A stretch of DNA of 64,000 bases from Dendrolimus kikuchii (lineage: Eukaryota > Arthropoda > Insecta > Lepidoptera > Lasiocampidae): positions 23,812,387 to 23,876,386 of the forward strand of contig CM034392.1 in the NCBI GenBank assembly GCA_019925095.2, in the 5' to 3' direction. Below, piece after piece: positions 37,662-50,885 of this stretch; position 1 is the first letter of the stretch; each line of letters starts with the position of its first letter. The translations under genes were made by a program, and so were the position numbers. The notes below the pieces were generated by a model. That model searched no databases. It was not told the DNA's origin and saw only the letters and a program-made list of their open reading frames with translations.

Positions 37662-39119
37662 CGATTTTGATATTCATTATTGCCTAGTTCCACCATCTTA
37701 CTGTTCATTACATTTACTCGCCTTATCATCGGTTACATTTTGTCTTTATTTGTCCAGCCATAAAAGACAAACTCCATATCGTAGTTTATATTACAACACC
37801 GCGAATATGCATATTCCAAACTTTACAGGACGAACAGAAAACACAGATGTAATTTTATAAAAAATTAAATAAAACCCAGTTCTTTATTCAGTCGTCATTT
37901 AATTTTATAATTCGTATAATCTCCAATACATGATGAACTGATAATAAATCAAATGAAGGGTAGGTAAGATATAGAAACAGCCCATATATCAATGATGTAT
38001 CGTTCTTCATTCAACAATATTTTATGAACGTTGTTTTTAAACACTGTATTGTATTAATGATATTAAATATAAGAACTATGTTTAATAAGTGATATTATAA
38101 AAATGGTATTTTAAGAATGACATTTTATATCTTAAGTTTCATTTAAAACGAAATTTCCTTAAGAGAAGTTAAAAAGGCAGGTTCAAAGGAATTCCTTTGA
38201 ACCGTTGACTATTGCAATTACACTGGATTAACATTTCAAGCTTCTTATTTCAAAGAAGCTGCTGCAAAACTGCTACAATAAGAATGAAATAAATTAGTAT
38301 TAACATATAAATTTAAAAAAAAAACTATTAAATACTTTTTTAGGGTATAATAGCCAACTGACGAAAAGTAGCATTTCTTCGCCTTAATGGAACCTTACAA
38401 TTTGCATGATCCAATACGCACTTGACTGATATATTTTGTCTAATATCAAATACATATATATCAATTACCTATATCGACATTGTCAAAATCAATTTTTATT
38501 TTTAAAAGCATCGATAATCCGATATCGATGTTTTCATGAATAATATTGTATTTTTAATTATATTGTTAGTTTATTTCGACATCGATAAAACTAAAGTTAA
38601 TAAATTTATTATTGTAATATTGAAACCACATCGACGTATCTTTTATAAATATCGATATTTTACTATCGATATATAAATGGTTATTTTACGAGCGATGCAT
38701 CCCTACGAAAGACCAGAACGAAAATACTTAAACGTCAATATATGTCACTTATAAATGTCAGCTTCAAACAATGTTGCCAATAGTTTTCCTAAAAAAGCGG
38801 ACATTAACATAAAAAAATATTAAGATATCCCATAAAAAAGATAAACAGTTATTAACTATATAAAATTGCAGAAAACCTCACTGACCTCAATATATTATGG
38901 CTATCCTAATTATTTTTCCTTTGTGAATTTACTGACCATATATACATTTTACTAGTATATCTCAGGGCGGTATATTATCCCTTTTATAGTTCTCTCTCAG
39001 TAGTCATCGCTCTTCATGTTATTTTTTCATGCAAAATAATTTATACACTATACACTAGACTATCAATTATTTTATAGTCACTGCTGATGTCAACTACACT
39101 AATTACTACTATCTCACTC
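37662..39119. other. Divergent intergenic DNA, mostly unassigned
   Basis: AT-rich sequence between the two head-to-head genes. Apart from the TATCGATA pair and scattered ATCGAT words no gene, repeat copy or RNA was recognised. Confidence 0.5.
38650..38671. promoter_or_regulatory. Pair of DRE-type TATCGATA sites
   Basis: Two perfect TATCGATA palindromes lie 14 bp apart (38650-38657, 38664-38671), with further ATCGAT words at 38507-38530 and 38578. TATCGATA is the binding word of the insect factor DREF. They lie ~1 kb from the oxidase leader and ~2.4 kb from the outspread-like leader. Function is inferred only. Confidence 0.35.
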
Positions 39120-39755
39120 TTCGGTCTTTACGCCCGTCAACAAGGTTTGTTCTCGATTTTCCTGCAATCAGTCATCAGGTCCTGACTTGGTAATAATGGA
39201 ATCACCTCAGGTGTATACTCTTACGAATAAAGAGAAAAAATTTAAAAAAGGTCTACAATAGACGGAGAAATCACATTACAAGCCTAAAAAAAATAAGCGC
39301 CTGTAAAAAATGTAATACCTACACGCGTATACAAGCTTTTTTCCAAGAATTTAGGCACACGGCGTTCTTTAATAAGTAATGGTAATTCTTGATTTCCCTG
39401 GAATCCACTCTCCAGATCGTGACTTAGTGACTAGGGCACCAACCACCTCGGGAGTATAAAACTTACGAGTAAAGGAAAAAAAAATGAAAAACGGTCTAAA
39501 ATTGACGGAGATATAGTGTTAAAAAGAACTCTGTTATCAATTTTCGTGGATTTCTCTAATTCCTTGGAATCCACTCATCAGATCCTGACATGGTGACAAT
39601 GGGACCAATTCGGAAGAATTCGGACCTTTCGATTAAAAAAAAGTTTGAAAATCGGTTTACAATTGACGGAGACATGGAATAATGAACATACAAAAAAAAC
39701 ATACGACAAATTGAGAACCTTCTCCTTTTTAAAGTCGGTTAAAAAGTAATTATTA
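39120..39755. repeat. Dispersed repeat with three internal subunits
   Basis: A unit with TTCC(T/C)TGGAATCCACTC-like and CAGATCCTGAC words occurs near 39151, 39388 and 39551; the right end is AAAGTCGGTTAAAAAG, as in 30454-31087. Pairs with 50430-50885. Confidence 0.65.
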
Positions 39756-40234
39756 CAGAAATTAGTATCTGATAGTAATCTATTGAAACTGTTTTGAAAA
39801 TTGAAATTTGACTTTTAATAGGTATGTCATGATGCTATTTTATATTCTACGTTTAAAAATTATTCTGATAGCAAGGTCTATTATTATATTAATGTAATTA
39901 GTGGAGCAAGGCAATATACTATTTAAAAGCGAATTATTATATTCTTTTAGTTAGATTTCACTATATTATATTAAAATCCGTAAAAAATCGCTAGAATAAA
40001 ACAGAACGCATAAAAATATTTATAGTGGAAATAAATAACATATAAAATAACAATTAAAATATACCCAGTAATCTAAAACAATGATGGAAACATGAAGTTG
40101 GCAGCACTAATGAAGTTTAAATTGACATTATTTGATCCAAAAGAGCTTGTAACCAGAAATATAAACTACTTATAAAACTATTCTTTTACAATGACAAATT
40201 GACAATGAGTTCTGACAGTATTTTTAGCGGTAAC

Positions 40235-40480
40235 TTGAAGAGTGATGTTGTAATAAATTGTGTGCAGTTTTATTAAAAATATGTAAAATTAGTATAGGGT
40301 AGTATTTGTTAAATGTGTAAAATTAGTTAAAAATGAACGACCTTATTGTTGTAGTGTTGTGTTTATTGTTTTTAAATGAGCATTATACGGTTGTGTGGAA
40401 AATATGAATTGTGGCCTTTCGATTTGCTATAAGTTATCAATTCCAATTTTGGGGTTTTACTGTCACAACAGTAACTACTA
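40235..40480 (+). repeat. Four-copy dispersed repeat
   Basis: AACTTGAAGAGTGATGTTGT, GTGTGCAGTTTTATTAAAA, GTGGCCTTTCGATTTGC. Most diverged at its 3' end. Confidence 0.5.
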
Positions 40481-41059
40481 TATAATAGCTTTAGTTATTG
40501 TAATGATTACTGAGGATAGTTCGCTGTCAGTTTATTCAATATCTAACATTAACTATTGGTTATTAGTATAACCATGGAAGAATAGTATTCTTTTTTCATG
40601 GTATAACTTACTTTCTTGTACTTGTTTTAGCCAAAAAAATTATTACATAAAGTATTTTTTGTGTAAACTTGATTGATATAAGTATTAATTTTGTATTTTA
40701 TGTTTATGATTATTGTGTTTCCTAAATAAATAATATAAACAATACAATGCCATCTCTCTAAATATACTGTATAAATTGTGTGATTAATGTGGAAAAGAGT
40801 CATCTGTCCAGTTTAATCTGAATCACTGTGTTTATTTTACTGTTCATTTGAATTTAAAACAATTTATATCAACAGATGTCACTGTTACCGTGGTTTAAAT
40901 TAATGAATGATAAAAATGAAACAGATATACCGAGTCTCATGTGTGAAACAGGGATGGGCATAGTCACTCCTACACCTGTAAACTAACCACTACATTGACA
41001 TTTTAAGTTACAGATGCATAAACAAGAAAAGAGAAGTTGTAAAACAACAAACTGTTCGC

Positions 41060-41441
41060 TGCTTTTCTATCAGATGTAAAATGGACGGGCGGTCGTGTCG
41101 CTGCGTACTCGCTTACTCCGCGTGTTTGTAGTAAAATCGATGTTTATTGTTTTATATTTTGAGGTGAATACGAATTGTTTACGCGATAGTTCGACTACTT
41201 CGGTTGTTCGGTGGCCGAAGGAGATTGTGTTAAGTGCATGTGTTTTTATATGACGTTAGCGCTCACTTCACTTGCAGTGATTTCGCTGATAGCTCACTCA
41301 CCGGTGGGTGCGCGCGTGATAAACTACGTGTTCAATATCCGAAAAAAGGCGAATAGTCGTCTAGTGTTAGTGTTTTTACAGTACGACCATGCTGTGTACG
41401 GTGACATAGTGAACCTTTATTGACCCTGACCTCTGACAATC
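41060..41441 (+). promoter_or_regulatory. Probable promoter and 5' leader of the outspread-like gene
   Basis: A locally GC/CpG-richer stretch in AT-rich surroundings directly precedes the first coding exon. No clear TATA box sits at a fixed distance. Several TCAG/TCGACT initiator-like words are present, so the start site cannot be fixed. No intron signal separates this stretch from the ATG. Confidence 0.5.
41238..41423 (+). other. Upstream ORF in the outspread-like leader (61 codons)
   Basis: An ATG at 41238 opens 61 codons and stops with TGA 18 nt before the main ATG. Its start, MCFYMTLALTSLAVISLIAH, is strongly hydrophobic. Length and closeness to the main ATG suggest that it could limit translation of the main frame; whether it is translated or conserved is unknown. 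Confidence 0.4.
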
Positions 41442-41558
41442 ATGTCTGGGCGATCGGATTGCAGGAAATTCGCACCTAACATCTTCAACAAGAGCAAATG
41501 CACTAATTGCTTCCGACAGAAGGAGGAGCATAGTGCTGAAGCTTTAGAATCTAATAGG
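41442..41558 (+). CDS. osp: Outspread / MPRIP-family protein, first coding exon (39 aa)
   Basis: ATG at 41442 opens [20 protein letters not shown] followed by [10 protein letters not shown] and ALESNR, ending phase 0 at a gtacgt donor (41559). The [15 protein letters not shown] block with paired cysteines is the N-terminal signature remembered for mammalian MPRIP (myosin phosphatase Rho-interacting protein) and the insect outspread protein, which continue into PH domains and coiled coils tied to actin/myosin regulation. The PH-encoding exons were not found here, so the first intron exceeds 22 kb. An in-frame stop precedes the ATG. Gene identity rests on this single exon. Confidence 0.78.
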
Positions 41559-42718
41559 GTACGTAGATAAGGTATTATTTTGTATCACCTTCAAAGGACG
41601 TTTTTCGTAGTTTAGTGTGCACCACTCTAATCAACGCAACGACAGGTATATTTATGTGTGTGTGTACATTGATTGTGTCTTGCGTCCGTGTACGCGTGGG
41701 CCGGCCTCAGGTGTTGGTCTAACGGAGTTCATCAAGTTATTAAAATTGTATTGAAAAGAGTTCGTACATATTGTAAATAACTCTATACTATATTTAAAAA
41801 TAAAATACATTGAATGTAAATCAAACCTTTTGTAAATGGATTTTTTTATAAATTATAATATTAATTTATTAGTCTAGAACAGAGGCTTCCGTGATTTCAA
41901 AGTCATTCTTATCGGAGTAATCATTCATTGATTATAGTTATCAGTGCTAATCAGTGCCTGCTAATATTAATTATGACGAATGATAATAACTCCAAATTAT
42001 AAACGTATTACAGAAGAAAAACCTGTCATGATTAATTTGAACATCAATTAATTTTTAAACTTATGTTTTAATATGATTCAGTTTCTAACTTTATAGACGC
42101 TTTCTATAGAAATTTTAAAAATATATACCTACATATTTTAGAAAAGGTCAATGCCCTCACATCTCTGTTTGTTTAACTTTTTATTGCAATGGATGAACAA
42201 AACGGTACTTAAAAATGTTAAAGCTAACAAATTGCTATCTACCTTCATTATATATAGGTACCTAAACAACTAGAGGTTGTTATGCGGTTACGCTTGACTT
42301 TAGTCTGTATTTTGCGGAAACTATCCCATGATCCGAGATAGAAAATATCCCGTTCCATCGTTATTTTACCGATTTCTTGATAACTGAGTCATTGAATTTT
42401 GGACGATCATTTATTAATATATATCCAGCGGAACATATTCTTCAGAATAATACAATAAAATAAATGTAAGCTCGTGCACGCACCTCACATATTTTGATGC
42501 GACTTTTTTTCGCAAAATTTGTAACATGTTATTCCACAGAAGTGCACGCATCAAGGAATTACTTCCGCACCGGATTTAAATCTCCTTGGTTGCTATGGAA
42601 ATAATGTGCAAATCCTTGCAATGAGGACATGTAGCTGACGATTAACAAAACCATCGTGAGGGAATCTCCATATTAAGATAACCTTCCTGTCATCAAGATA
42701 ATTATATTCTTTTTGAAT
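41559..42718. other. First intron of outspread-like gene, unassigned start
   Basis: Begins with the gtacgt donor; AT-rich, no repeat copy recognised. Confidence 0.5.
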
Positions 42719-43031
42719 TTTTTTTTTTTATTACAGGAGATCAGTAGACAGGCAGACGGCCCACTTGATGGAAAGCGGTTACCATCGCCTATGGACATTT
42801 GCAACACCAAAGTTGCTACAAATGCGCTGCTGCTCTCTTAAGGGAGACTGGAACCTGGTCACTAATGCCGGAACACAACTCAAGGTTGTTATGGCGACAT
42901 ACTTTAGACCTGAGGTGGTAGCCATCCAGTGGGGCAAATGCCCTACCACCTGGCTGTGGGTTGTTAAGTCGCCTCTTACGACAGGTCGCCCGGCCGCAGG
43001 AAATTGTATTCTTTCTCCGTTCCTGCACAGA
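42719..43031 (-). mobile_element. Poly(A) SINE-like element, full length
   Basis: T-run, TTATTACAGGAG, ending TTCCTGCACAG. Lies against an RTE-type LINE remnant (43035-43300). Confidence 0.84.
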
Positions 43032-43034
43032 TAG

Positions 43035-43300
43035 AGACAGATTATATGCTCTTCCCTTTTTTCTTTCAACTTTTCTAAGTCTTCGGTCGGCACAATCATT
43101 ATGTCATACAATCCATCCATCTCTTTATTGGTCCACTTTTAGATTTGATTTGTTGTCAAGCTTCCAGTGTGACATAATTTTTGCCATGTGACTCATTCTT
43201 CCTCATTACATATCCATACCACGTTAGACATCTTTTTCTCAATTTTTCACTCACGGGTGCAACTTTCAAAATCCCTTTAAGTAATCATTTGTCACCTTAT
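43035..43300 (-). mobile_element. RTE-type LINE C-terminal remnant
   Basis: Minus reading VSEKLRKRCLTWYGYVMRKN, then an RDGWIV-like stretch with stops, resembles the (R)RLRWYGHVMRR end of RTE-type LINEs. Distinct from the (TATG)n family. Confidence 0.55.
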
Positions 43301-43307
43301 TCCATTC

Positions 43308-43338
43308 TTGTGATACCACACAATGTGTGGTATCACAA
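43308..43338. repeat. Perfect 14-bp hairpin
   Basis: TTGTGATACCACAC, loop AAT, GTGTGGTATCACAA. Not followed by a T-run. Confidence 0.6.
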
Positions 43339-43605
43339 ATGAGAGAGGTGGATGTCATCCATCTCCATACGTTTTGGGTCTATCACTTCGGTGGCCCGGA
43401 ATAAAATTATTAATTTGAAATTGTATGTATCAGAATTTTTGTTTTGTATAAAACAAAGTGTGATTAATTTTCTAGAGAAAGTCGATTTACCAGCAGCCCG
43501 GGCAATAAGTACGTGTAGTTCGAATTTAAAATTTGTCCCCAGGTAGAAGTGCGTTTCATTTAAAAGAACCCCACTGAACTCACATCCTATATAATTATAG
43601 AATAT

Positions 43606-43856
43606 TAGCTTCTGCCCGCCACTTCGTCCGCGTTTAATAGTTAAAGAAAACCCCCCGATTTTGAAAATTCTTTATTGGTGCTCCTCTCCTATTGGTCTTA
43701 GCGTGATGATATATAGCATATAGCCTTCCTCGATAAATGTGCTACCTATCACTAAAGAATTTTTCAAATGAGACCAGTAGTTCCTGAGATTAGCGCGTTC
43801 AAGCAAACAATCACACTCTTCAGCTTTATATATTAGTATTAGTATAAGATAAAATA
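43606..43856 (-). mobile_element. Helitron-like non-autonomous element
   Basis: Reverse copy: TTCTGCCCGCCACTTCGTCC at the 3' end to CTCTTCAGCTTTATATATTA at the 5' end. Confidence 0.7.
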
Positions 43857-44966
<1,110 letters not shown>

Positions 44967-45059
44967 TTGCAGAATGTTTCAACTTTAGTAAAAAATGTGG
45001 TCAAACCTTACTTAACCGGAACGAACATCAAATGTTTGACGGGTAGGAATAGTTTCTAA

Positions 45060-45212
45060 GAGAAAGCGAAATTGATGTTTTTTTCTATATTCCAAGCATT
45101 TTTTTCATATATACTACCTTCCTTGGACTTCCACAAATAATTCAAAACCAAAATCAGTCCAGCCGTTCTCGAGTTTTAGCGAGACTAACGAACAGCAATT
45201 GATTTATATATA
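45060..45212 (+). repeat. Dispersed repeat fragment at maT insertion site
   Basis: CCTTCCTTGGACTTCCACA, CAGTCCAGCCGTTCTCGAG and GCGAGACTAACGAACAGCAA; ends in TATATA where the maT element begins. Confidence 0.5.
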
Positions 45213-45215
45213 TAA

Positions 45216-46525
45216 CTAATCTGGCCATAAATACTGTTACATAAAAACTTTTCTTTTTTTTCAACTTTTCAATTATTTTGAATTTGGAACACGTATATTA
45301 TTTTAAAAACTTCTTTCGATTTTGCGCCATTTCACATATTTTTTCGTGTTCATTATCAAATTACAATATGGAATGGGGTGTTAAAGAAAATAGGATTGCA
45401 GTGATCGCCTTGCACAAAGTGGGTATGGAGCCGTCGGTCATATTCTAGACACTTCAAAAGCTTGGTATCAGCCGTATGTTCGTATATCGTACTATCAACA
45501 GATACAACAACACTTCGTCTGTCGAAGACCAGAAAAGATCGGGGCGGCCGCGTGCTGTTAGAACTACAAAGGCTGTTAATGCTGTTAAAGCCAGAATTCG
45601 TCGAAATCCCATTAGGAAGCAAAAAATCTTATTGCGAGAAATGAAGATTCCCGCTAAGACTCTGTCGCGTATTATAAAACAGGACCTGAAGCTCAGTGCT
45701 TATTGTCGATATACAGGACATGCCCGAAATCAATCTTTACAATTAAAGAGAATGGATCGATCAAAACGCTTTCTGTCGCGATACGCAGGTGAAAGGCACA
45801 GAAATATCCTCTTTACCCATGAAAAAATTTTCACGATTGAAGAACACTACAATAAGCAAAATGATAAAGTGTATGCTCACAGTTCTAAAGAAGCTGCTCA
45901 AGTGGTCGAAAAGGTACAACGTGGTCATCATCCTGCGTCAGTGATGGTTTGGTGAGGCGTGTCTTATCAAGGAGTCACAAAACTATATTTTTGTGAAAAA
46001 GGAGTGAAAACTTCAGCCAAAGTGTATCAAGATACAGTCTTGGATCATGTTGTGAAACCTCTCAGCAATACACTTTTTAAAAATATACCGTGGACTTTCC
46101 AGCAGGACTCTGCACCTGGTCACAAGGCACGAACTACCCAAGCCTGGCTTGAAACCAACGTTCCGGACTTTGTAAGAGTTGAAGACTGGCCCTCATCTAG
46201 CCCAGACCTCAACCCTTTAGACTTCAAATTATGGTCAGTTTTAGAGGACATGGCCAGCTCTAAACGACACGGCGACATTGAGTCTCTTAAAAAATCTTTG
46301 GAGCAAGCAGTGGCCAAATTTCCCTTGGAAACAGTGCGTAAATCCATAGATTCGTGGCCAAACAGATTAAAGGCCCGTATAAAAGCCAAAGGTGGCCATT
46401 TCGAATATTTTTTTTTATTTTTTGCTGCGAATAATAAATATGTAGGTATAAATTTTAATAATTTTACATTACTTCAGTAAAAAAAATGCATTTTCATTTG
46501 TAACAGAACTTATGTCTGGACTAAG
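45216..46525 (+). mobile_element. maT (DD37D) mariner-like transposon, near-complete but disabled
   Basis: TIRs about 30 bp: left CTAATCTGGCCATAAATAC, right end GTCTGGACTAAG with ACAGAACTTATG. One frame from ATG 45368 to TAA 46478 (370 codons) encodes the transposase: N-terminal helix-turn-helix (QKRSGRPRAV), PASVMVW, QQDSAPGHKA and SSSPDLNPLDFKLW. Aspartates at residues 247 and 285 have 37 residues between them, the maT signature. Two in-frame stops (TAG 45446, TGA 45953 within the VW/G motif) and histidine (CAT) at residue 151, where the family has the first catalytic aspartate, make it inactive. Confidence 0.9.
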
Positions 46526-47294
46526 TATATACATATACACACACATACGCTATTAACAATATTGCATCACAAATAACCTATTAAACCTACTGCAACATCT
46601 ACGTGAAACGCTCATTAACCATAACAGTATCCCAGATGGACCAGTAATATTAAATATTACAGAGAATTTCCTCGATTTTTTAAAGTTTTTGTGGCACTCT
46701 GTCCTTTAATATATTCAATATCCTCATTCGAAAGCAGCAACGAGCTAACGGATCTCATGAAAATGGGCCGGTATCGCGGATCGAATCAAATTTGCATTGA
46801 AATTGATATCTTAACTCGATTCGTAAAGTACCAGGAAGAACGGAGCGTCCCGGAATCTAAACAATTTCCCATAGTGGGATATATTTGAGAAAAAGCAGCG
46901 CCCAAGTTGCACTATCAAGCCGATGTCCCGTTGCTGTGAGCAGGATGTCATGTGCGGCGACGTAAACACAAGCAAGTCTTCTTTTGCCAATATATAAAAT
47001 TAAAGTCTATCTGTCTTTGATTTCACAATGAATACCAAAATTTAAGTAACAACTGCTATTTATGATACCTAGCAACAAATGACCGTTTTTAGAATGTTGT
47101 CAGTGTCTGAACATTTGTCTCGAATAGGCAATAAAACGGTTAAATAGATTTCAACAAATTTTTAAGGGATTGAATATAAATTTTGTTTTGTTTTGGCTCG
47201 GACGAACGAATAAAAATATAGACGAAGTCTATGTGAACAAAAGCATCAGATGAAGTGAAGTATTTTTTTAAAATTTGTCTGAGTTAACTTTTTT
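46526..47294. other. Unassigned intron DNA
   Basis: A 65-codon plus frame at 46691-46888 has no recognised match; otherwise nothing. Confidence 0.45.
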
Positions 47295-47532
47295 TAATAA
47301 TAATCGGCAGACAAACACACATATTGTATATACCCAAATTAAGCAAGTTATGCTTGTGTTATGGGTAATATACAACGGACTACTCTGGGGCCGATCTCAG
47401 ACACCCAGACCATAGTAAATAACGGAGAAAATACGTTTCCGAATTTACTATACGAGGAATCGAATCCGCAGCCTCTGCGTTGTAGTGAGGTAGACCGGCA
47501 AAGGCTTAGCCCGCTCAACCACAGAGGCCGTC
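47295..47532 (-). mobile_element. tRNA-headed SINE, family 1
   Basis: AATAATAATCGGCAGACAAA to CACAGAGGCCGTC. Short AACTT on both sides. Confidence 0.8.
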
Positions 47533-48498
47533 AAACTTATGTGGTTTGCGTCTATTTCGTTAATAGTAATGTCTCTATTGGAAAGTATTCCAACTCTATA
47601 CGTATTAATTCGATTATATAATACTAAGATCTCGTAACGCACTGCGACGCGATTGGCTTCCTTTAGCCGGCTTCAAGAACTCGGGGCTTGTTCTACCTAT
47701 TTTGTTCGTCTGAGACTTAAATGCGTGTCTCATTTGATTTGACTCTCAACTACCCTACTGCTAATTTATAATGTGAACTAGCTTGCAGAACAAGTTAACT
47801 CTTCAAGCGTCTTAAAATATTCAGATCTGCGTATTATTATTTAGTGTACACAAAAAACCTGTCCCTTCTTCGTAACTATCTGCGCAAACAGACAATTTCC
47901 AACAGAAAACTTTAGAAAGTCACATAAATATCTAGTTTGTAGTGAAACAATAAGCGGTGGCACGAAACGGGGTCATTTTTACGCATGCATGCGCGTAATA
48001 CATTACAATAAATATTTAGCTTTGTTGAGGTAAATATCTATTTAATTTATTATGTACTAAACAGTTTTAACATAAAGATGATTAAGATTAGATTCAAGTC
48101 TGATTTAGATATTTACATCGGATGTGTCTGAAGTTCGACTGTCTGCCGATTATTTTTTTCAATAATAAAGACACGCTTCGGCTTTATCTCATACTTTATT
48201 AACCACTCTTTCATTTTAATGAATCTTTTTCTTGAAGAACATCCGTGTAAATGTGAAGTGTGTCTATGCGAAGAGAGAACAAACAAACCAACGACTTTCA
48301 CAATTATGTATTATAATAAGGATGTTTTAAAAGATTAGTTAAATATATTTTACAAACTACACTTTCTATTTAAATTTCTTGATATATGTAATTAAAACGA
48401 GATTTTTATTGCCTTTTTTGCACGAAGAATTCGCGATGATTTTATATTTTCATATACTTAGTTTGGAATGTTTTATTTTATAACATTGGATTATAGAT
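47533..48498. other. Unassigned intron DNA
   Basis: AT-rich; nothing recognised. Confidence 0.5.
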
Positions 48499-48810
48499 CC
48501 GTGCAGGAACGGAGAAAGAATACAATTTTCCTGCGGCCGGGCGGCCTGTCGTAAGAGGCGACAAAACAACCCACAGCCAGGTGGTAGGGCATTTGCCCGA
48601 CTGGATGGCTACCACCCCTGGTCTAAAGTGTGTCGCCATAACAACCTTGAGTTGTGTTCCGGCATTAGTGACCAGGTTCCAGTCTCCCTTAAGAGAGCAG
48701 CAGCGCATTTGTAGCACCTTTGGTGTTGCAAATGTCTATAGGCGATGGTAACCGCTTTCCATCAAGTGGGCTGTCTGTTTGTCTGCTGAGCTACTGCAAT
48801 AAAAAAAAAA
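48499..48810 (+). mobile_element. Poly(A) SINE-like element, full length
   Basis: CCGTGCAGGAACGG to CTACTGCAATAAAAAAAAAA. Confidence 0.85.
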
Positions 48811-49080
48811 TAGAAATTATTTATTATATTATTTTAATTTAATAGTTCATTAATGTTCTTGTAAAATATCAATTATATGACTTGTTTATTGACTTAAGTA
48901 AAATCCACATATAAATGCCAAAGTAAATATGTTTGTTTACTTAACGGGTAACAAATTTTAATAAAATTTGTCATCAAGTTGAACTCTGGGATAGAGCTTT
49001 TTATGTCGAATAACAATTTTGAAGATGATGAACACTTATATGAGCATCTAAACTATTTCTCAAGTTTTTTTTTATTTTTA

Positions 49081-49276
49081 CGCCACACCTTCCATGATCA
49101 AATTGATCGTGTACTAGCAGAAGGTGATGTCAGGAGCCTTAAGAACAGACGAGCATGCATGACGAGAGTTATGAATGTCAAAGAAGCAAGTGAGGTGTGT
49201 AAGAATAAACCTGAATGGCGCTCTGTTGTTCGTGCCTACCCCGCAAGGGAACTGGCGTGAAGTTATGTATGTATGT
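49081..49276 (+). mobile_element. RTE-type LINE 3' end, ~196 bp
   Basis: Starts CGCCACACCTTCCATG and ends in the TATG tail. Flanks TTTATTTTTA on the left and TTTTATTTTTAT on the right fit a duplication but are low-complexity. A poly(A) SINE-like copy follows at once. Confidence 0.8.
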
Positions 49277-49278
49277 AT

Positions 49279-49533
49279 ATTTTATTTTTATAGCATGAGT
49301 TCAGCAGACAGGCAGACGGCCCACCTGATAGAAAGTGGTTACCATCACCTATGGACATTTGCAACACCAAAAGTGCAACAAATGCGCTACTGCTCTCTTA
49401 AGGGATACTGGAACCTGGCCACTAAAGCAGGAACACAACTCAAGGTTGTTATGGCGGCATACTCTAGACCAGGGGTGGTTTGCGATAGGCCTCCCGGCCG
49501 CAGGAAAATGTATTCTTTCTCCGTTCCTGCACG
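49279..49533 (-). mobile_element. Poly(A) SINE-like element with internal deletion
   Basis: Abuts the RTE tail at 49276; ~55 bp are missing between GGGGTGGT and CCTCCCGGCCGC. Confidence 0.8.
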
Positions 49534-50429
49534 GTCTATAGTAATGACCATGAGACTTCATGTTTTGGACAAAAACACCAAATGTTTCAGTATTAGCGTT
49601 GCATTTTTTACTTAATTCAGAAATGAATATAAATTAGTTGTGAGTGAGAGATAATATATTAGTAAAATTATAATATAGTAGTTCAGCGCGTTGTATAATA
49701 TTTTAATAATATGCCAACTTCCATAATAAAATGCTTTAGTGGGATTTCATTACGTATTGCGGGACTTAGTAATGTATAGCCATTATAATAGCTATTAGAT
49801 GGACACTGCAATCCGTTGAATGACCGTTGAGATAACTGTTTGTACAAAAATTCAAAATGCATTCCTTTTTAGCAATGGATGTAGCTTATATTTTAAAGAG
49901 CCATGGTGGCTGAGTGGCTTTAATGGTTTTTCGTCTCATATCAATAATGTCGAATTTCCTTGAACTCGACATCATTGGTATAAAACGTGCACTGTTTGCA
50001 CAATTTTTATGATCTATTGTGCATATTATCATAATTATTACGTTGACCTCCACGTTATTATGACGTTTACCTAATAATGGCGAATTCAAACCACTTTATA
50101 TATTATTAGCGGTCTCCACAGACGTTGTCCTGCCCTGAAAAAAATAAAAATGTAGAACCCGATTCTAGTGCCACCTGCCGGGTCTAATTGTGAATTAAAA
50201 TCACCCTGGTAGTGCCCGGGACCCACTCAAACATATATAAAATTTTATCGAAATCGTAGAGCTCGATTCCAGCGCCAAGTATTTTGTTTAGATTAATGTC
50301 ATGTAGTACAAGAACACTGACAAAGACATTAAAACTCTTCAGTTAAGTCTATACCAATTTCAGTAATGGAAGAATACAATAGTTTTAATTTTTACTCTGC
50401 ATTGCAATCCATTACAAATATATGAACAA
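49534..50429. other. Unassigned intron DNA
   Basis: Nothing firm; AGCCATGGTGGCTGAGTGG near 49900 is tRNA-like in wording, but no cloverleaf follows. Confidence 0.45.
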
Positions 50430-50885
50430 AAAATTAAGCACCTGTGGAAAATGTAATACCTACACGCGTATACCAGCATATACAATTTTTCCTAGAATTT
50501 AGGCGCACTGCGTTCCTTAATAAGGGTTATTTTCGATTTCCCTGCCATCAGATCCACTGATCAGATCCTGACTTAGTGACCAAGGGACTAACTACCTCGG
50601 GAGTATATACTTAACTTACTAGTAAAGAAAAAAAATGAAAATCGGTTTACAATTCACGGAGATATCGAGTTACGAAGAAGTTGGTTAAAGATTTTCGTGA
50701 GTTTCTCTAATTCCTTGAACTCCACTCATCAGATCCTGACATGGTGACAATGGAACCAATTCGGGAGTATAACTTTTCGATTAAAATATCGAAAATCGGT
50801 TCACTATTGACAGAGAAATCGACTAAAGAACATATTAAAAAACATACAGACGAAATGAGAACTTCGTCGGTTAAAATAGCAACAA
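50430..50885. repeat. Dispersed repeat with internal subunits, second copy
   Basis: GTAATACCTACACGCGTATA, then two subunits ending CATCAGATCCTGACATGG and CGGAGATATCGAG, right end CGTCGGTTAAAAT. Same order as 39300-39755. Confidence 0.65.

Noticed and set aside
42765..43034. Recurrent peptide [15 protein letters not shown]... in many places, seeming like a conserved small protein family
   Set aside because: It is the antisense reading of the poly(A) SINE-like repeat; conservation is at DNA level and frames break at copy ends.
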